From assembly GCF_000350225.1 (NCBI RefSeq), contig NW_005179321.1, positions 1-64,000 on the forward strand: 64,000 nucleotides of DNA, read 5' to 3'. The translations under genes and the position numbers were made by a program. Under the pieces are notes generated by a model that was not told the DNA's origin, made no database searches, and saw only the letters and a list, made by a program, of their open reading frames with translations. The DNA is from Chondrus crispus (lineage: Eukaryota; Rhodophyta; Florideophyceae; Gigartinales; Gigartinaceae). Positions 30,799 to 41,957 of the stretch are shown here, in pieces; within the stretch, counting starts at the first letter, position 1; each line of letters starts with the position of its first letter.

Positions 30799-33700
30799 CT
30801 ACTGGCAGTCCAGTTGGAGAAGACCTTGAAGTATGGCCCAAGCCAGTGGGAGCCATATTGTCAGAGGCATATCGTCGTTATTCTCGTCAGCGGACTCTAT
30901 GGATGCATCCGAGAAGATGACGGCTAGGTCCTTCTCAGTGACCCGGGCCGAGCGGTCACGGAGAACGGAGTTGAAGCGGCAAAGGATTTCGGAAGGGAAC
31001 AGGTTTTCAGCGATCTGTTGCTGGAAAGACTTCATTCGCCAAAGGTTCCAGGCGAGTGATATCATAGAACGTAGATCGCAACGACCGTATTGGCCGAATG
31101 TGGAGTGAAGTGGTTGGCCAAAGCAGTGCGAGAGGCGGCAATCATAGCACTTGAGAGGGACTTTTCTTGGGACGGGGCAAGACGGGACGAAATGGGTCGT
31201 AGAGAAACAGGCATAGCAGCTTCTTTCCATGAATGGACAGTCATTCTGAGGATGTTCCGTACCGGAACGGCGGGGAGAAGCGTGGCATAAGAGACACGTC
31301 GTCTTGGTTAGGAAGAGAAATTGAGTTACTAAATGAACCGTGGATTCGGTGTCAATTGCCTGGTAGTGACTAAATGGCAACGATAGGGGAGGTGGCGGGG
31401 AAGGGAAAGGGTTTGTGGGAACATTAGGTTGGCTGTGGCGCGCCATACTGGGAGAAGTTCGTAAGCTCTTGAATGAATTTCTTCCGGATGGTGGAAGTGA
31501 TGCGGGCCGTTTGCCCGAAAGGACTTGCTTCAAAGATGGTGACGCCGTCGGAAGTGACCGTGGACGGACTGGAAATGGTGCTTGCTGCATTGAAGGTGAT
31601 GCTGAAGGCAGCAAGCGTTCACTTGATTGTTGTGGGGAGAAGCTAAGGATTCTTCGAACTGGAGGGGCTGGAGGGGGGTTGGTTGGAGCGGATTGCTCAA
31701 GCAAGAGGAGCATTTCATCGAAGTTGTGCTGCGTGGATGTGGTGGCTCCGATTTGGTTTTGCCGTTGAGGCTCGAGATGGTTTTGATTTTGATCTTGATG
31801 TGGAGGTGGCAACTGCAATTGCGATGGTGTGGTGGGAAGCGAATGTTGCTGAGACTGGGATTGCGAATTTGCATCCCAAGGTCTAGAGGTATCCGGTGTG
31901 TGAAATTGTGAACTCTGAGGGGTGTGCGGTGCATTAGTTGGCTGGGAGGGGAACAAAGATCTGCAAACATCGCACCAGACTGCGTGCTTGTCGAAGCGAC
32001 AGACACCAGAGACTTGGCCATCCATGGCTGTGTAAAGTGCATCTCTGCGGCAATCCGTGGTATTGAGGACCCAATTCATCATCTCGTTTCGGTTCGTTAC
32101 TGCGAGATCATTTTGGTCAATGTTGCCCTTTTTGAGAAGGGAGGTTTCGAAGCTCTTATTGTACTGGGTTGAGTTTAGGACGAAGACGAATGCGTGGTGT
32201 CCGTCGCGTCCAGACCGGCCACTCTCCTGTGCAAAGTCGACGAGGCTTCTTACAGCGCCAAGATGAACTGTTGCTCGAACATCTGGAACATCTATTCCGG
32301 TACCGAAGGCGGACGTACAAACCATAATACGGAACAGAGTTGAAGGTACGAGGTCCTTGGTTGTTATGATGTCGTAGAGCTCTTCGTTTGCTGTCCAGTC
32401 GTTGTGGGCCTTTTCGCGAGCTTCTTTAGTAAGGCCGGCATGATATATGAGCGGCTCGACTGCGATGCGTTGATTGGAGTGGGCAACACTTCCTTGTGCG
32501 TATGCGGCCGTCAGGGCTTTGTGGAGAGAAGTTGTTTCTTGGCGGGTCAGGGCGAAAGCGATGATTCTATATATTTTGGGCAACGGCTTTGGGGCGTTGG
32601 TGCAATCGAGGAAGTGCTGATGCAGAAAGCTTACTGCATTCATCTTCATGACTTCTTGTGCGGTGGCAAAGGAGCCTTCAGGAGTGCGAGTGTTTAGGCC
32701 CGGGTCAGAGTCGTCACTGAAGGTATGAACAACAAACTCGAGATTCCTTCTTTGAGAAGGCATTGAGAAAAGGAAGGCTGTGTTAATGCCGTGGCGCTCT
32801 AGAATGATTCTTCTCTCGCACGGTGGGACGGTAGCACTGAGGAGTACACGAGGGACTGACTTTGGGATGATAGAAAGGGATCGACGCAAAAACTTCAATT
32901 CAGGGCGGAAATGTTGCCACATGGCTGTGAGATGAGCCTCATCAATGACTACTCGAGCGAGCCTGTTAGTATCCATAAGTCGAACAACCAGCTCTTTGAA
33001 AGACGGCCGCGACAACTGTTCGGCCGTGAAGATGTAGAGGTCGGCAAATTCCAGTGATCCTTGTCCATTCGCGCAATGTGATGCGAGTAGGGCGAAGTTT
33101 GTCGCGCGCCTCATGTACTCCGATACAAGGGCCTTGAGGGGAACGACTACGATAGTGGACTTGATATTCTTTTCCATGAAAGCTGGTAGAAGGACTGCCA
33201 TAGACTTGCCTGATGCGGTGGGCATCAGTACGAGGGTGTTGTTCTGCGACGCGGACACAGTGGCTGTGACAGCAAACTGCGTTTGAGACATGAATTCCGC
33301 AGATTTAGAACGTGTGGCCTTTTTGAGAGCGGACAGTAGAGGCCTGACGAGGGGAGGGAGGATATGATTCGGGGGGTTATCGAGGCGAATACTGTGATTG
33401 GAGTGGGACCCTACGGAGAAGTTGTTGGGGAATTTGAGAGCAGAGGGGTTTGGCTGCAGTTGTTGCAGTTCGTTTGCTGTGCTTCCGTTGAGAGCATGAA
33501 GGAGGGGTTTCGGTTGATGAACCTGGAAGACAGGCTGCGGCTCATGTTGGGATAGCGAGGTCACTCGAGACTGGAGTTGCTGTGAATGTTGGAGGGGGAG
33601 CGGTTGTGAAGAAGCGCGGTCACTATAAAATGACGGCAGCTTCAGATGGCGGTGCCATTCATGGGAGAATTGGCGGTGCTTTGTTAGCGTGGCGGCGGGA

Positions 33701-36474
33701 CAGTCGGGCATTAGCGAGGTAGTTCGTCCGTAGTGTTTGTGGGCGATAGAGGAGGTATGCGCAGCTTGTTGGTGTCCGGCTGTGGTGTGTTCTGCCAATA
33801 TGTCATTCATGCTGCTGTGGAGCTTATTCTGACATATAAGCGGAACCATTCCACTGGTGAACTGCCTGTAATCCTTGAAGGAGATGTGAATGCTCCTGGA
33901 TTGCAGGGCAGTCCTGATGACCTTTGTGACACGTGCAGGTGAGAAACGTTGGCCGTTGTTGGCGAATAAGAATGTCCAATGGGTTCTCATGGCTTCGTCA
34001 CCATGGAGAGCTCTGACCATTTCGCATTCCAAAGGGCGAATGACCGACAAGTATGAGATCATTCGGAACGAAGTTTGCTTGTCGGGAAATCGGTACACCG
34101 CGCGGTTGTAACCGAGCGCGGCCCTTGACTTGCAGTAGCCAGGGTTGAACAAAATTTCGGAGTGGTGGCCGATGAAGATGTTCCGGATGTTGTTCTCCCC
34201 ATTTTGTAGCCTATAAGTGCATATCTCGGTTGCTCGACCGGGAGATCCGGACGAAAAATGCATCATAGCAAGTAGGGAGTCTTGGATGATTTGGCAATGA
34301 GCGAGAAACTGCAAGACTCCTGTTTTCGTCATTCGAACACCAGCGACTTGAATTTCTCGGTCTTGGCCAGAAGAAGCAGTAGAGATAGGGGATGGGCCAA
34401 GACCGGATGCCTCATCTTGTGTAGGAACCCTGGGCGGAAAGGAACATGTGGGGTGGACGCAAGGTGTGCGATGGAGGTAATCGGACGATGGATTCATTAG
34501 AGCATGTAGGAGATGGGCAACGTTGGCCTGCACCCAGGAAGCGTGGTGAGTGAGGGAGGAGAGAAAGGAAAAGCCAGGAGCGCGGTTCGTGGGGTCGTCA
34601 CGCAGAGATAAAACGAGTCGTTGGAAATCAGGAGGAAGCTCGGCCCCCAGAAGACAGTGTTCGTAGAAGAACTTGTCGAAAGTCTTGTGTTGGTTTGTGA
34701 TGATCGTCCCCAAAAGAGGCATGGAGAGGTGGTGAGATTTGATGATTCCACAAGGGTGTTGCTTGTGAATGGCACAGACGGCGAAAGAGATTGGACCTTC
34801 CTCATGTTTTATGATTGGCATGATGACATCCAAAGTTTTTCGTATGAATGTAGCGGCAGTGTTGGCATCTTGATCGACGGTTGCGATGATGGCAGCAGCT
34901 GGATCTTGGTGGTTCTCGTTGAGGTGGGCGGCCGGAAGGGGCGTTTCTGCTACTCGGCGGAGTTCTTGAATCGCTGTCACGGAAACAGCGTATTGGAGGG
35001 CGGCAAGAATGTGACTCATGTCACCGGCTTCGGCGAGTCTGAGGGTCGGGGAAGTCTCGGCGAAGAGTGGGGCGGAACTTGCAACGACAGTAGCGGCGAC
35101 AACAAAATTACGAACGGCCAAGTTGGTGAGGAGGTCGACATGCCTGAGCCGGACGAGGAGCAAGCTTTTCATGGCATCGTGAAGGCGACTGTGTAAGGCG
35201 TGGGAGAGAGTTTCACCTGGGGTCTCGTGGAGAGATGTGCGATTGAGCTCATGAAAGAAGGCGTCGATCGCGACGGAAGTCTGTTCATTACGGGAAAAGT
35301 CGGCGTCCCGTGTCTGATGGGTGAAGAAGAGGAGGCGGGCGACATGACTAGCATATCTTCGTTCTGCCACGGATTGAACCCGTCGGAAGGGCGTAGTGCC
35401 GTGGAGGTTTATCGCTTGACGAAATCCATGCGTGACGTCCCTCACGACCTTGGCGATACTTTGAAAGTATAGATGGACGCAGGTTGCAACCGTGGATAAA
35501 GTTGCTTGAACGTCCTCCGTCGTGACGGCACCCGTGAGTTGAGCTGCCTTCTCACGGCGTAAAGGCAGAGCTTCGAGGGCTTCATCAAAGTCGGTGATCG
35601 ACAGGAATGTGTTGCGGAGGGCGATGCCGGAGTCTGCGTCATTTTCCTCCAATTCGGTATGAGATCGTCGACCCGGGGCCAGGTCCGAACTGGAACACGT
35701 TAGACGGGCCAGTACGTCGGCGGCACATTTGTGGAGCTCATAAGACGGGGAGTTGGGGTCTGGAGTGATGAGGTCTAGAGTTGAGTCGGTTGTTGTGTCC
35801 ATGGGGAGGGGTGACGACACCGGGGCGGATTGGATGGGATCTTCTTCTTCTGAGTCAGGAATGCCGACTGGGACTTGGGAGACGGTGACCATTTCCCCAA
35901 TTGGCTCTTCGGCCGTAACGGGAAAGTATTTGGTCTTGGCACCACTAAACAGAGACTGGGCGCGAACAGCACCGCGGCCAATGATTTGATCAACCTCGGT
36001 CGGCTAGGGGTTTCCCGGTGCATCAGGCGGGTGGACGGAGTTCATATGCTGTCGAAGCCGTTTCGGGGTGCGCTTGGAGAGCTTGCAAAGAGGACAGAAG
36101 TAGACTAATTTGCAAGTGAATCCTTGAAGCGGGGGGAGGCTCTTGATCGGAAGAGTGATGGCCGGATCGGGGAGGAATTGGGGAGCCTGCAGGTAGTCGG
36201 AAAGGAGCGGAGAATCGGAAACAGAGGTACGGTGGAAGGAGAGGGCTTCTTCTGCGAGTCTAGAGCGCTGTGCGGCCTGGGGAGTAGGGATGTTGTGAAC
36301 GTGGCGCAAGTGGTCGCTGAAGGCCCTTGCGCTGGGGGACCCGCTCTTGCAATCGACGCAGACAAGGATGAGGGGGATGGAATGGAAGCCAACAGACAAG
36401 GACGTAGGTGCGAGATGCAGTGGCACCCGAGGATCGTTGCGGACGAAAGCGGCGGCATGCGATGGCGTAGTCAT
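30799..36474 (-). CDS. C2H2 finger, tyrosine-recombinase-like and RecQ-type helicase protein, copy 1
   Basis: Start chosen at ATG 36,474 (MTTPSHAAAF), giving about 1,891 codons. Residues 39-60 and 127-148 are two CX2CX12HX4H fingers. A tyrosine-recombinase-like domain spans about 735-925: Arg747 in GRATEICTYR, Arg870 in DYRQFTSGM, His901 in AGHQQ and Tyr915 in HKHYGRT. The helicase has MPTASGKS (1084-1091), VVIDEAH (Asp1178), VLLSATVPP, AFGTGIDVPDVRATVH and QESGRSGRDGH (from 1416), i.e. RecQ-like. A C-terminal Cys cluster (CYACFSTTHFVPSCP) follows. The plan matches fungal telomere-linked RecQ helicases with OrsD-type (DUF3505) fingers. One in-frame TAG at codon 157 separates the fingers from the rest; copy 2 has TCG there, so the remainder (from ATG 35,892) is a 1,697-codon open frame. 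Role inferred: unwinding and recombining the unit's own repeats. Confidence 0.85.
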
Positions 36475-37080
36475 TGCGCGTGAAGTCGGGAGAGAGCGGG
36501 AAAGGAGGCGAGAGGTGAGGGGTTTCGGGGATGCGAAACGCTGGGGAAGAAGAGAAGAGGTAAAGAGAGAGAGCGGGGGGTCAGTGAGTACGAGAACCCT
36601 GTATATGTAAACATTGCGTCGAAATAAGACCTGCGAGGGGCTCATACTGAGTAGGAGACCGGGGAGCTTGGGTAGCACAGAAAGGAAGGGTTGACGTTCC
36701 GATACGTGGTGAAGTTCTACGATGATGTGGAGAATTTGGCATAGTTAGTAGTGGGTGTCAAGGAAGTAGGGTCATGAAATTAAGGGTGATTACGTGAGTT
36801 AGGGAAACACGTCGCTGTATGGCGTCAGAAGGGAATGGGGATGTGAATTTTATCTGTGGTTTGCCAGAGTCTGAATGAGGTGCAGGTTGAGCAATTTTGC
36901 TTTTGGTTGAAGTTATGAGTGTGCATCTCGAATTTGAGATTAGGGGGAGGAGGGGGATTACGGGAACACAGTTGTCCATGTACATTCCTAACAGTGGGGG
37001 CCGGTGGCTGTATACTTCCAAAAAGTTCTTCGACCGACTTTCCTACGCTGACGGCTTCCCAAGTCCAGGAAAATTCTAAC
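36475..37080. other. upstream region of the helicase gene, copy 1
   Basis: It should hold the promoter of the minus-strand gene. No clear TATA box was found. Purine-rich on the plus strand (GAGAGAGAG runs near 36,490-36,590). In-frame codons extend upstream of ATG 36,474, so an earlier start cannot be excluded. Confidence 0.4.
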
Positions 37081-37670
37081 TAATTGAAAACTCAATATTA
37101 ACATTAAATTTACAATGATTACAACATGCGCTAATTAGTAACGAAATCGCGTCCCAAGGACGCGGGGGTTTGGAGCACCATTGTCTGGATGATGGTAGAG
37201 CTTGTGCAACAATTAAATGATCATTAAATATTAACCACAATTATTTACTAATTACAATATTTCTAATTAGGGGATTAATGGAGTAGGAGATTAATTAATG
37301 TCTGACACTGTCAAGCAAGAGTTAACAGCTGACACTGTCCAGCAATTACGCGGACAACTCCCACGTACAACGGTCGTCACACACGACCTCCATTCGAGTT
37401 GGTGTGCTTGTTTAATGCATTGGGTCTATTTATTTGCAGACTTATTACTGCACTCTAGGGCACTCTAGACTTCGTATTGTGACATTACGGCTTAAAAGAC
37501 GTAGTCGATTCCACGATAGATTGGCAAAGGATATATAAGTGAAGTTTGTTGTTCAGTTATAGTGGGGGATTTTTCGACTATAGAGCCCTGCCGGGCTCTC
37601 AAAAATATCAAGGTAAATCGCGCAGGCTTGCAAGAGCAGGCAAGGTCTTTGGTATGATATGTAATGTTCT

Positions 37671-37806
37671 GTCGTGGAACAAGATTTTCAAAAGCTGTAT
37701 GGGTGGCCAGCCATACTGCAACTAATGTAATTTTTGCTAATTTTTTGGAGGTCGATTCCAGTATGGCTGGCCACCCATACAGCTTTTGAAAATCTTGTTG
37801 CACGAC
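37671..37806. repeat. foldback with 48-bp arms (first in copy 1)
   Basis: The left arm (37,671-37,718) and right arm (37,759-37,806) are reverse complements with one mismatch and a 40-bp loop. The core of each arm is GTATGGGTGGCCAGCCATAC, itself near-palindromic. If transcribed it would give a long dsRNA stem. Confidence 0.8.
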
Positions 37807-37895
37807 AAAAATGCAATGTATTACTCGTGGCGAATAAAATGCAATGTACTACACGTGTAGATGACTAAAATGCAATGAAGTACACGTGGCGAGCA
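37806..37895 (+). repeat. AAAATGCAATG...CACGTG tandem, three units
   Basis: Units of about 29-31 bp start with AAAATGCAATG and hold CACGTG or CGTGGCGA. The CACGTG hexamer is the binding core of bHLH/bZIP regulators, but here it may be only part of the repeat. Confidence 0.65.
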
Positions 37896-38230
37896 AGACA
37901 TTTATTAAATCGTAGTTAAATATTATGTTAAGTATATAGTGTTTATGAAATGCATTAATTCATGTCCGACAGTGTAATGTTCCGCGATCGCGTCCTAAGG
38001 ACGCAAAGTCTCGGGGTATAATTGTTCTAATGATGGTACTGCTCGACATTAATTGAATAGTAGTTAAATATTAAATTACTAACGTAAAATCTAAGATTTT
38101 TGATATTTTTTGGGGCGTGATTTGAGTATGATTCTAGTATGGTTGTCGCGCGACAAGATTTCATTTGCTGTATGGGTGGCCAGCCATACTACAACTTTAT
38201 TAAAATTTGATAACTTTCGGAGGGTGATTC

Positions 38231-38254
38231 TAGTATGGGTGGCCACCCATACTA
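38231..38254. repeat. 24-bp perfect palindrome (half-site TAGTATGGGTGG)
   Basis: A perfect inverted repeat without spacer. It is the right partner of an imperfect copy at about 38,174-38,195 (GTATGGGTGGCCAGCCATAC). A second copy lies at 41,027-41,050. Its size suits a two-fold symmetric protein site. Confidence 0.75.
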
Positions 38255-38897
38255 ACATTTCCTGTATTGGTAATATAGTGCTGACCTGTGCCAGTGGGAC
38301 GAAAACGGCTCTATATCGAACCTGGCAGTATAAGAAAATTGAAATTTCGACTTTTAAATGCCACTTTTCTTGCATCACTGCTTTCGAAGTGTGGTTCCGT
38401 GAACTCCGATACCCTCCGATCCACGAAGAAGCGGGTGTCCGTCGGATACTTTATTGCGTGGAAACTACGGTATGACCCATTGCCTGCGTCTCATTACCTA
38501 TGGTGTGCTGTACTGTCGTCTGGATCAAACTACACGAAAATTCTAACTAATTGAAAACTAAATATTAACATTAAATGTATAATGATTACAACATGCCCCA
38601 ATTAATTACCAAACTGCGTCCCAAAGACGCAAGGGTTTGAAGCACCATTGTCTGGATGATGGTAGAGCTTGTGCATCAATTAAATGATCATTAAAAATTA
38701 CCTCAATTATTTACTAATTACAATATTTGTATTTAGGAAATTAATGGAGTAGGGGACTAAGTAATGTCTGACACAGTCAAGCAAGAGTTAATAGCTGACA
38801 CTACCAAGCAATTATGCATACAACTCCCACGTACAACGGTCCTCGCGCACGACCTCCATTGATTCCAAATTTTAGAAAAATGTCTTAGATTTTGGTT

Positions 38898-38950
38898 CTG
38901 TGATCAGTGGTCACTGATCACAGACCAAGGAGGGGTGTCGTACGACACCT
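38898..38950. repeat. CTGTGATCAGTG palindrome and 16-bp GGTGTCGTACGACACC palindrome
   Basis: Arms CTGTGATCAGTG and CACTGATCACAG surround GT at 38,898-38,923, and a perfect 16-bp palindrome follows at 38,935-38,950. The same pair occurs again near 39,366 and 39,488. Confidence 0.75.
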
Positions 38951-39320
38951 CCAAATCTTGGACACAACCGGTTGAAACGGCAGCCCAATAATATCGAAAA
39001 AATATTTGCGTTAATAGGATGGTACAGTTTTTGAAGACCTTAATGTTAATGGAAAGTACTTCAGATAGAGCGAGTCTGGCTTTACGGCGGTGATAATGTA
39101 GAAGGGTCTGTGGGTACAGAGCAATACTCGCGTTAATGGGATAGTACAGTTTTAGAAGACCTCAATATTAAATGGAAAGTACTTCAGATAGAGGGAGGCT
39201 GGCTTTAGGGCGACAAAACTGTCAACAGGCCTGTGAGTAGAGCGGGTATCGCTCGTGGCGAAGTTGTCATCGCCAAAACTTAAGATTGCAAATTTTTAGA
39301 AAATGTTTTAGATTTTGGCC

Positions 39321-39394
39321 CTGTGATCAGTGGGTCTGTGATCAGTGGGTCTGTGATCAGTGGGTCTGTGATCAGTGGTCACTGATCACAGACC
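39321..39394 (+). repeat. 15-bp tandem (CTGTGATCAGTGGGT, three units) ending in a palindrome, copy 1
   Basis: Three perfect 15-bp units lead into the CTGTGATCAGTG-GT-CACTGATCACAG palindrome. The left half of the palindrome is the repeat unit itself. Confidence 0.8.
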
Positions 39395-40257
39395 GGCGAA
39401 GGGTGTCGTACGACATCGTCCTTGCTGTAAAATTTGACAAAATTTTAGATTCCAAATTTTTTGGCAAATGGCCCTGTGATCAATGGGTTTGTGATCAGTG
39501 GTCACTGATCACAGACCGGCGAAGGGTGTCGTACGACATCGTCATTTTAAGAAATATTTGCACCACAACCAAACGCTTCCAGCCCCCCAAACGGTGCATG
39601 CACCTTTCCGCCCTGCGCCTTCCAGAACTCCGATCTCTCCACAGGCAGAGAGGCTTTACTGTGGGCTCACAAGAAGACTTCGTAATAACGAACAACACTG
39701 TTGTACAATTGTCGGATTTTGCTGTCATCGAAAGTTGTGTGAAAGCCATGTACGTGAGCATTAAATATATAATGATTGCAATATGCGTTAATTAATAACG
39801 AGATCGCGTCCCAAGGACGCTCGGTTTTGGAGCACCATTGTCTGGATGATGGTAGAGCTTGTGCAACAATTCAATGATCATTAAATATTAACGTCAATTA
39901 TTTACTAATTGCAATATTTCTAATTAGGGGATTGTCGGAGTAGGGGATTAATTAATAGCAGTCCTCGCGCACGACCTCCATTCCAGTTGGTGTGCTTGTT
40001 TAATGCATTGGGTCTATTTATTTGCAGACTTATTACTGCACTCTAGGGCACTCTAGACTTCGTATTGTGACATTGGGGCTTAAAGACGTAGTCGATTCCA
40101 CGATTGATTGGCAAAGGATATATAAGTAAAGTTTGTTGTTCAGTTATAGTGGGGGATTTTTCGACTATAGAGCCCTGCAGGGCTCTCAAAAATATCAAGG
40201 TACATCGCGCAGGCTTGCAAGAGCAGGCAAGGTATTTGGTATGATATGCAATGTTCT

Positions 40258-40393
40258 GTCGTGCAACAAGATTTTCAAAAGCTGTATGGGTGGCCAGCCA
40301 TACTGCAACTAATGTAATTTTTGCTAATTTTTTGGAGGTCGATTCCAGTATGGCTGGCCACCCATACAGCTTTTGAAAATCTTGTTGCACGAC
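40258..40393. repeat. foldback with 48-bp arms (second in copy 1)
   Basis: Same foldback as at 37,671 with perfect arms. Confidence 0.85.
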
Positions 40394-40508
40394 AAAAATG
40401 CAATGTATTACACGTGGCGAATAAAATGCAATGTACTTCACGTGTGAATGACCAAAATGCAATGAAGTACACGTGGCGACCAAAATGCAATGTTTTTGAC
40501 GTGGCGAC
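40393..40508 (+). repeat. AAAATGCAATG...CACGTG tandem, four units
   Basis: Four units of 28-31 bp directly right of the foldback; the last unit has GACGTGG in place of CACGTGG. Confidence 0.7.
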
Positions 40509-40512
40509 TTAA

Positions 40513-40865
40513 TCAATGTCCGACAGTGTAATGTTCGGCGATTGCGTCCTAAGGACGCGGAGTTCCGGAGTGCCATTGTTCTAGTGATGGTACTGCTCGA
40601 CATTAATTAAATCAAAGTTAAATATATAGTGTTTATAATAGGCATTAATTAATGTCCGACAGTGTAATGTTCCAGGATGGCGTCCTAAGGACGCGTTGTT
40701 TCGGAGTACCATTGTTCTAATGATGGTACTGTGCTGCTCGACATTAATTACATCATAGTTAAATATATAGTGTTTATAATATGCATTAATTAATGTTCGA
40801 CAGTGTAACGTGTTATAGATTGCGTTTTGATCTCCACGTGTCATACAAAGCATTTCTGTTCGCAC
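40513..40865 (+). repeat. tandem 136-141-bp monomers with T-shaped folding potential, copy 1
   Basis: Starts at about 40,516, 40,652 and 40,793. The second monomer shows the fold best: an outer stem TAATTAATGTC (40,646-40,656) with GACATTAATTA (40,740-40,750), and inside it two hairpins, GCGTCC/GGACGC (40,680-40,694) and AGTACCAT/ATGGTACT (40,705-40,730). The third monomer is cut short. Confidence 0.75.
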
Positions 40866-41026
40866 GTGTAATACATTGCGTTAGGGTGATTTTTGGTAAT
40901 GTTTTGGGGGGTGATTTGGGTGTGATTCTAGTGCGGTTGTCGCGCGACAAGATTTCAATTTGCTGTATGGGTGGCCAGCCATACTACAACTTTATTAAAA
41001 TTTGATAACTTTTCGGAGGGCAATTC

Positions 41027-41050
41027 TAGTATGGGTGGCCACCCATACTA
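41027..41050. repeat. 24-bp perfect palindrome, second in copy 1
   Basis: Identical to that at 38,231. Confidence 0.75.
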
Positions 41051-41230
41051 ACATTTTCTGTATTGGTAATATAGTGCTGACCTGTGTCTGTGGGACGAAA
41101 ACGGCTCTATATCGAACCTGGCAGTATAAGAAAATTGAAATTTCGACTTTTAAATGCCACTTTTCTTGCATCACTGCTTTGAAGGAACTCACGCAGGGCG
41201 CTATCACTCATACTGCACATCTGCACTAAA

Positions 41231-41957
41231 GATTCAAGTCTTACAAAAGCCAAAACGCTTTATGCTGGGACCACAGACGCAGTGACAGACCTGGAATACT
41301 GGGATGGTCTGTTGCTGCGTTGTTTTTTGTGTCTATCCCTATCCCCCTGCCTCTGCCGTCCTCTTGCTCTGCCCTCGTCCTTGTGCCGCCGCCGCCCCCG
41401 CCGCTGGTACCGCCGCTGCCGCCATTTGGCATTAGTCCCCTAAATCCCCTAATCGGATTGGTCTACTTCTTTTCTCGATCTGTTTATCGAAGATTGTGCT
41501 CTCACTGCCGTCCAAATCCGTAAGTACCACAAGTAAAGCGAGCCAGTCAACGGGGGCTGCTTCATTCTTGCTTGAAATCGCAGCAATTGATACGGCATCG
41601 CTTCGGAATGTTGTATCCTTACTCGGGGACGTCGAGAGGAACACACCCACCGTTAAGTTATTTTTGCTGGCTTCAGAAGTTGAAAGCAAAGAAATTAACA
41701 CGCCAAAAAAACAGCAAACACTCTAACTAAAGAAATAGAAACGATCGCAAAATTCTCGCTGCTTTACCATGTACAAATCTCTGTAACTTGGAGTCACTCG
41801 CTTCTTCTGTCAGTGCCACTTGTTTCTCTTTGCTGATCAATGGAAGTATCCGTACTCTAAAGCGCAATAGATCGCGCTCAGTCACAGGCCTGAAGGAAGT
41901 AGGCCGTCTCCGCATCGGCCGTTGAAGAGAAACACAGAGAACAGGGCTCTGAGGTGA
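41231..41957. other. no recognisable gene; includes a CCGCCG-rich stretch and a CCCCTAA motif pair
   Basis: A pyrimidine and CCG-rich run spans 41,330-41,430. CCCCTAAATCCCCTAATC at about 41,438-41,455 is the complement of the TTAGGGG-like repeats seen between the two units. Short frames on both strands (60-90 codons) show no motif. Confidence 0.5.

Larger units (their letters stand above)
37081..41230. repeat. AT-rich palindrome zone, copy 1
   Basis: No coding sequence is recognisable in 4.1 kb. The zone is built from several repeat kinds used more than once: paired-hairpin modules (GCGTCCTAAGGACGC or GCGTCCCAAGGACGC plus an ACCAT/ATGGT stem) near 37,140, 37,990, 38,620, 39,810, 40,550 and 40,690; two 136-bp foldbacks; two 24-bp palindromes; a CACGTG tandem; and CTGTGATCAGTG palindromes. 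Its two ends look like copies of each other, so it grew by internal duplication. Confidence 0.75.

Noticed and set aside
34621-35196. 191-codon plus-strand frame opposite the helicase gene (also at 51,469-52,044)
   Set aside because: It is a shadow of the minus-strand helicase frame; composition and repeats follow the real gene.
39286-39795. 169-codon frame with CDQWV repeats
   Set aside because: The protein repeat is only the translation of the 15-bp tandem and the palindromes; no start context or family.
40043-40603. 186-codon minus-strand frame (and its counterpart at 57,118-57,678)
   Set aside because: It runs through the foldback and the CACGTG tandem; it is an accident of repeated sequence.
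40640-40755. Self-cleaving ribozyme (hammerhead or similar) in the hairpin monomers
   Set aside because: No CTGATGA/GAAA core or other known ribozyme core is present; the resemblance is only in having three stems.
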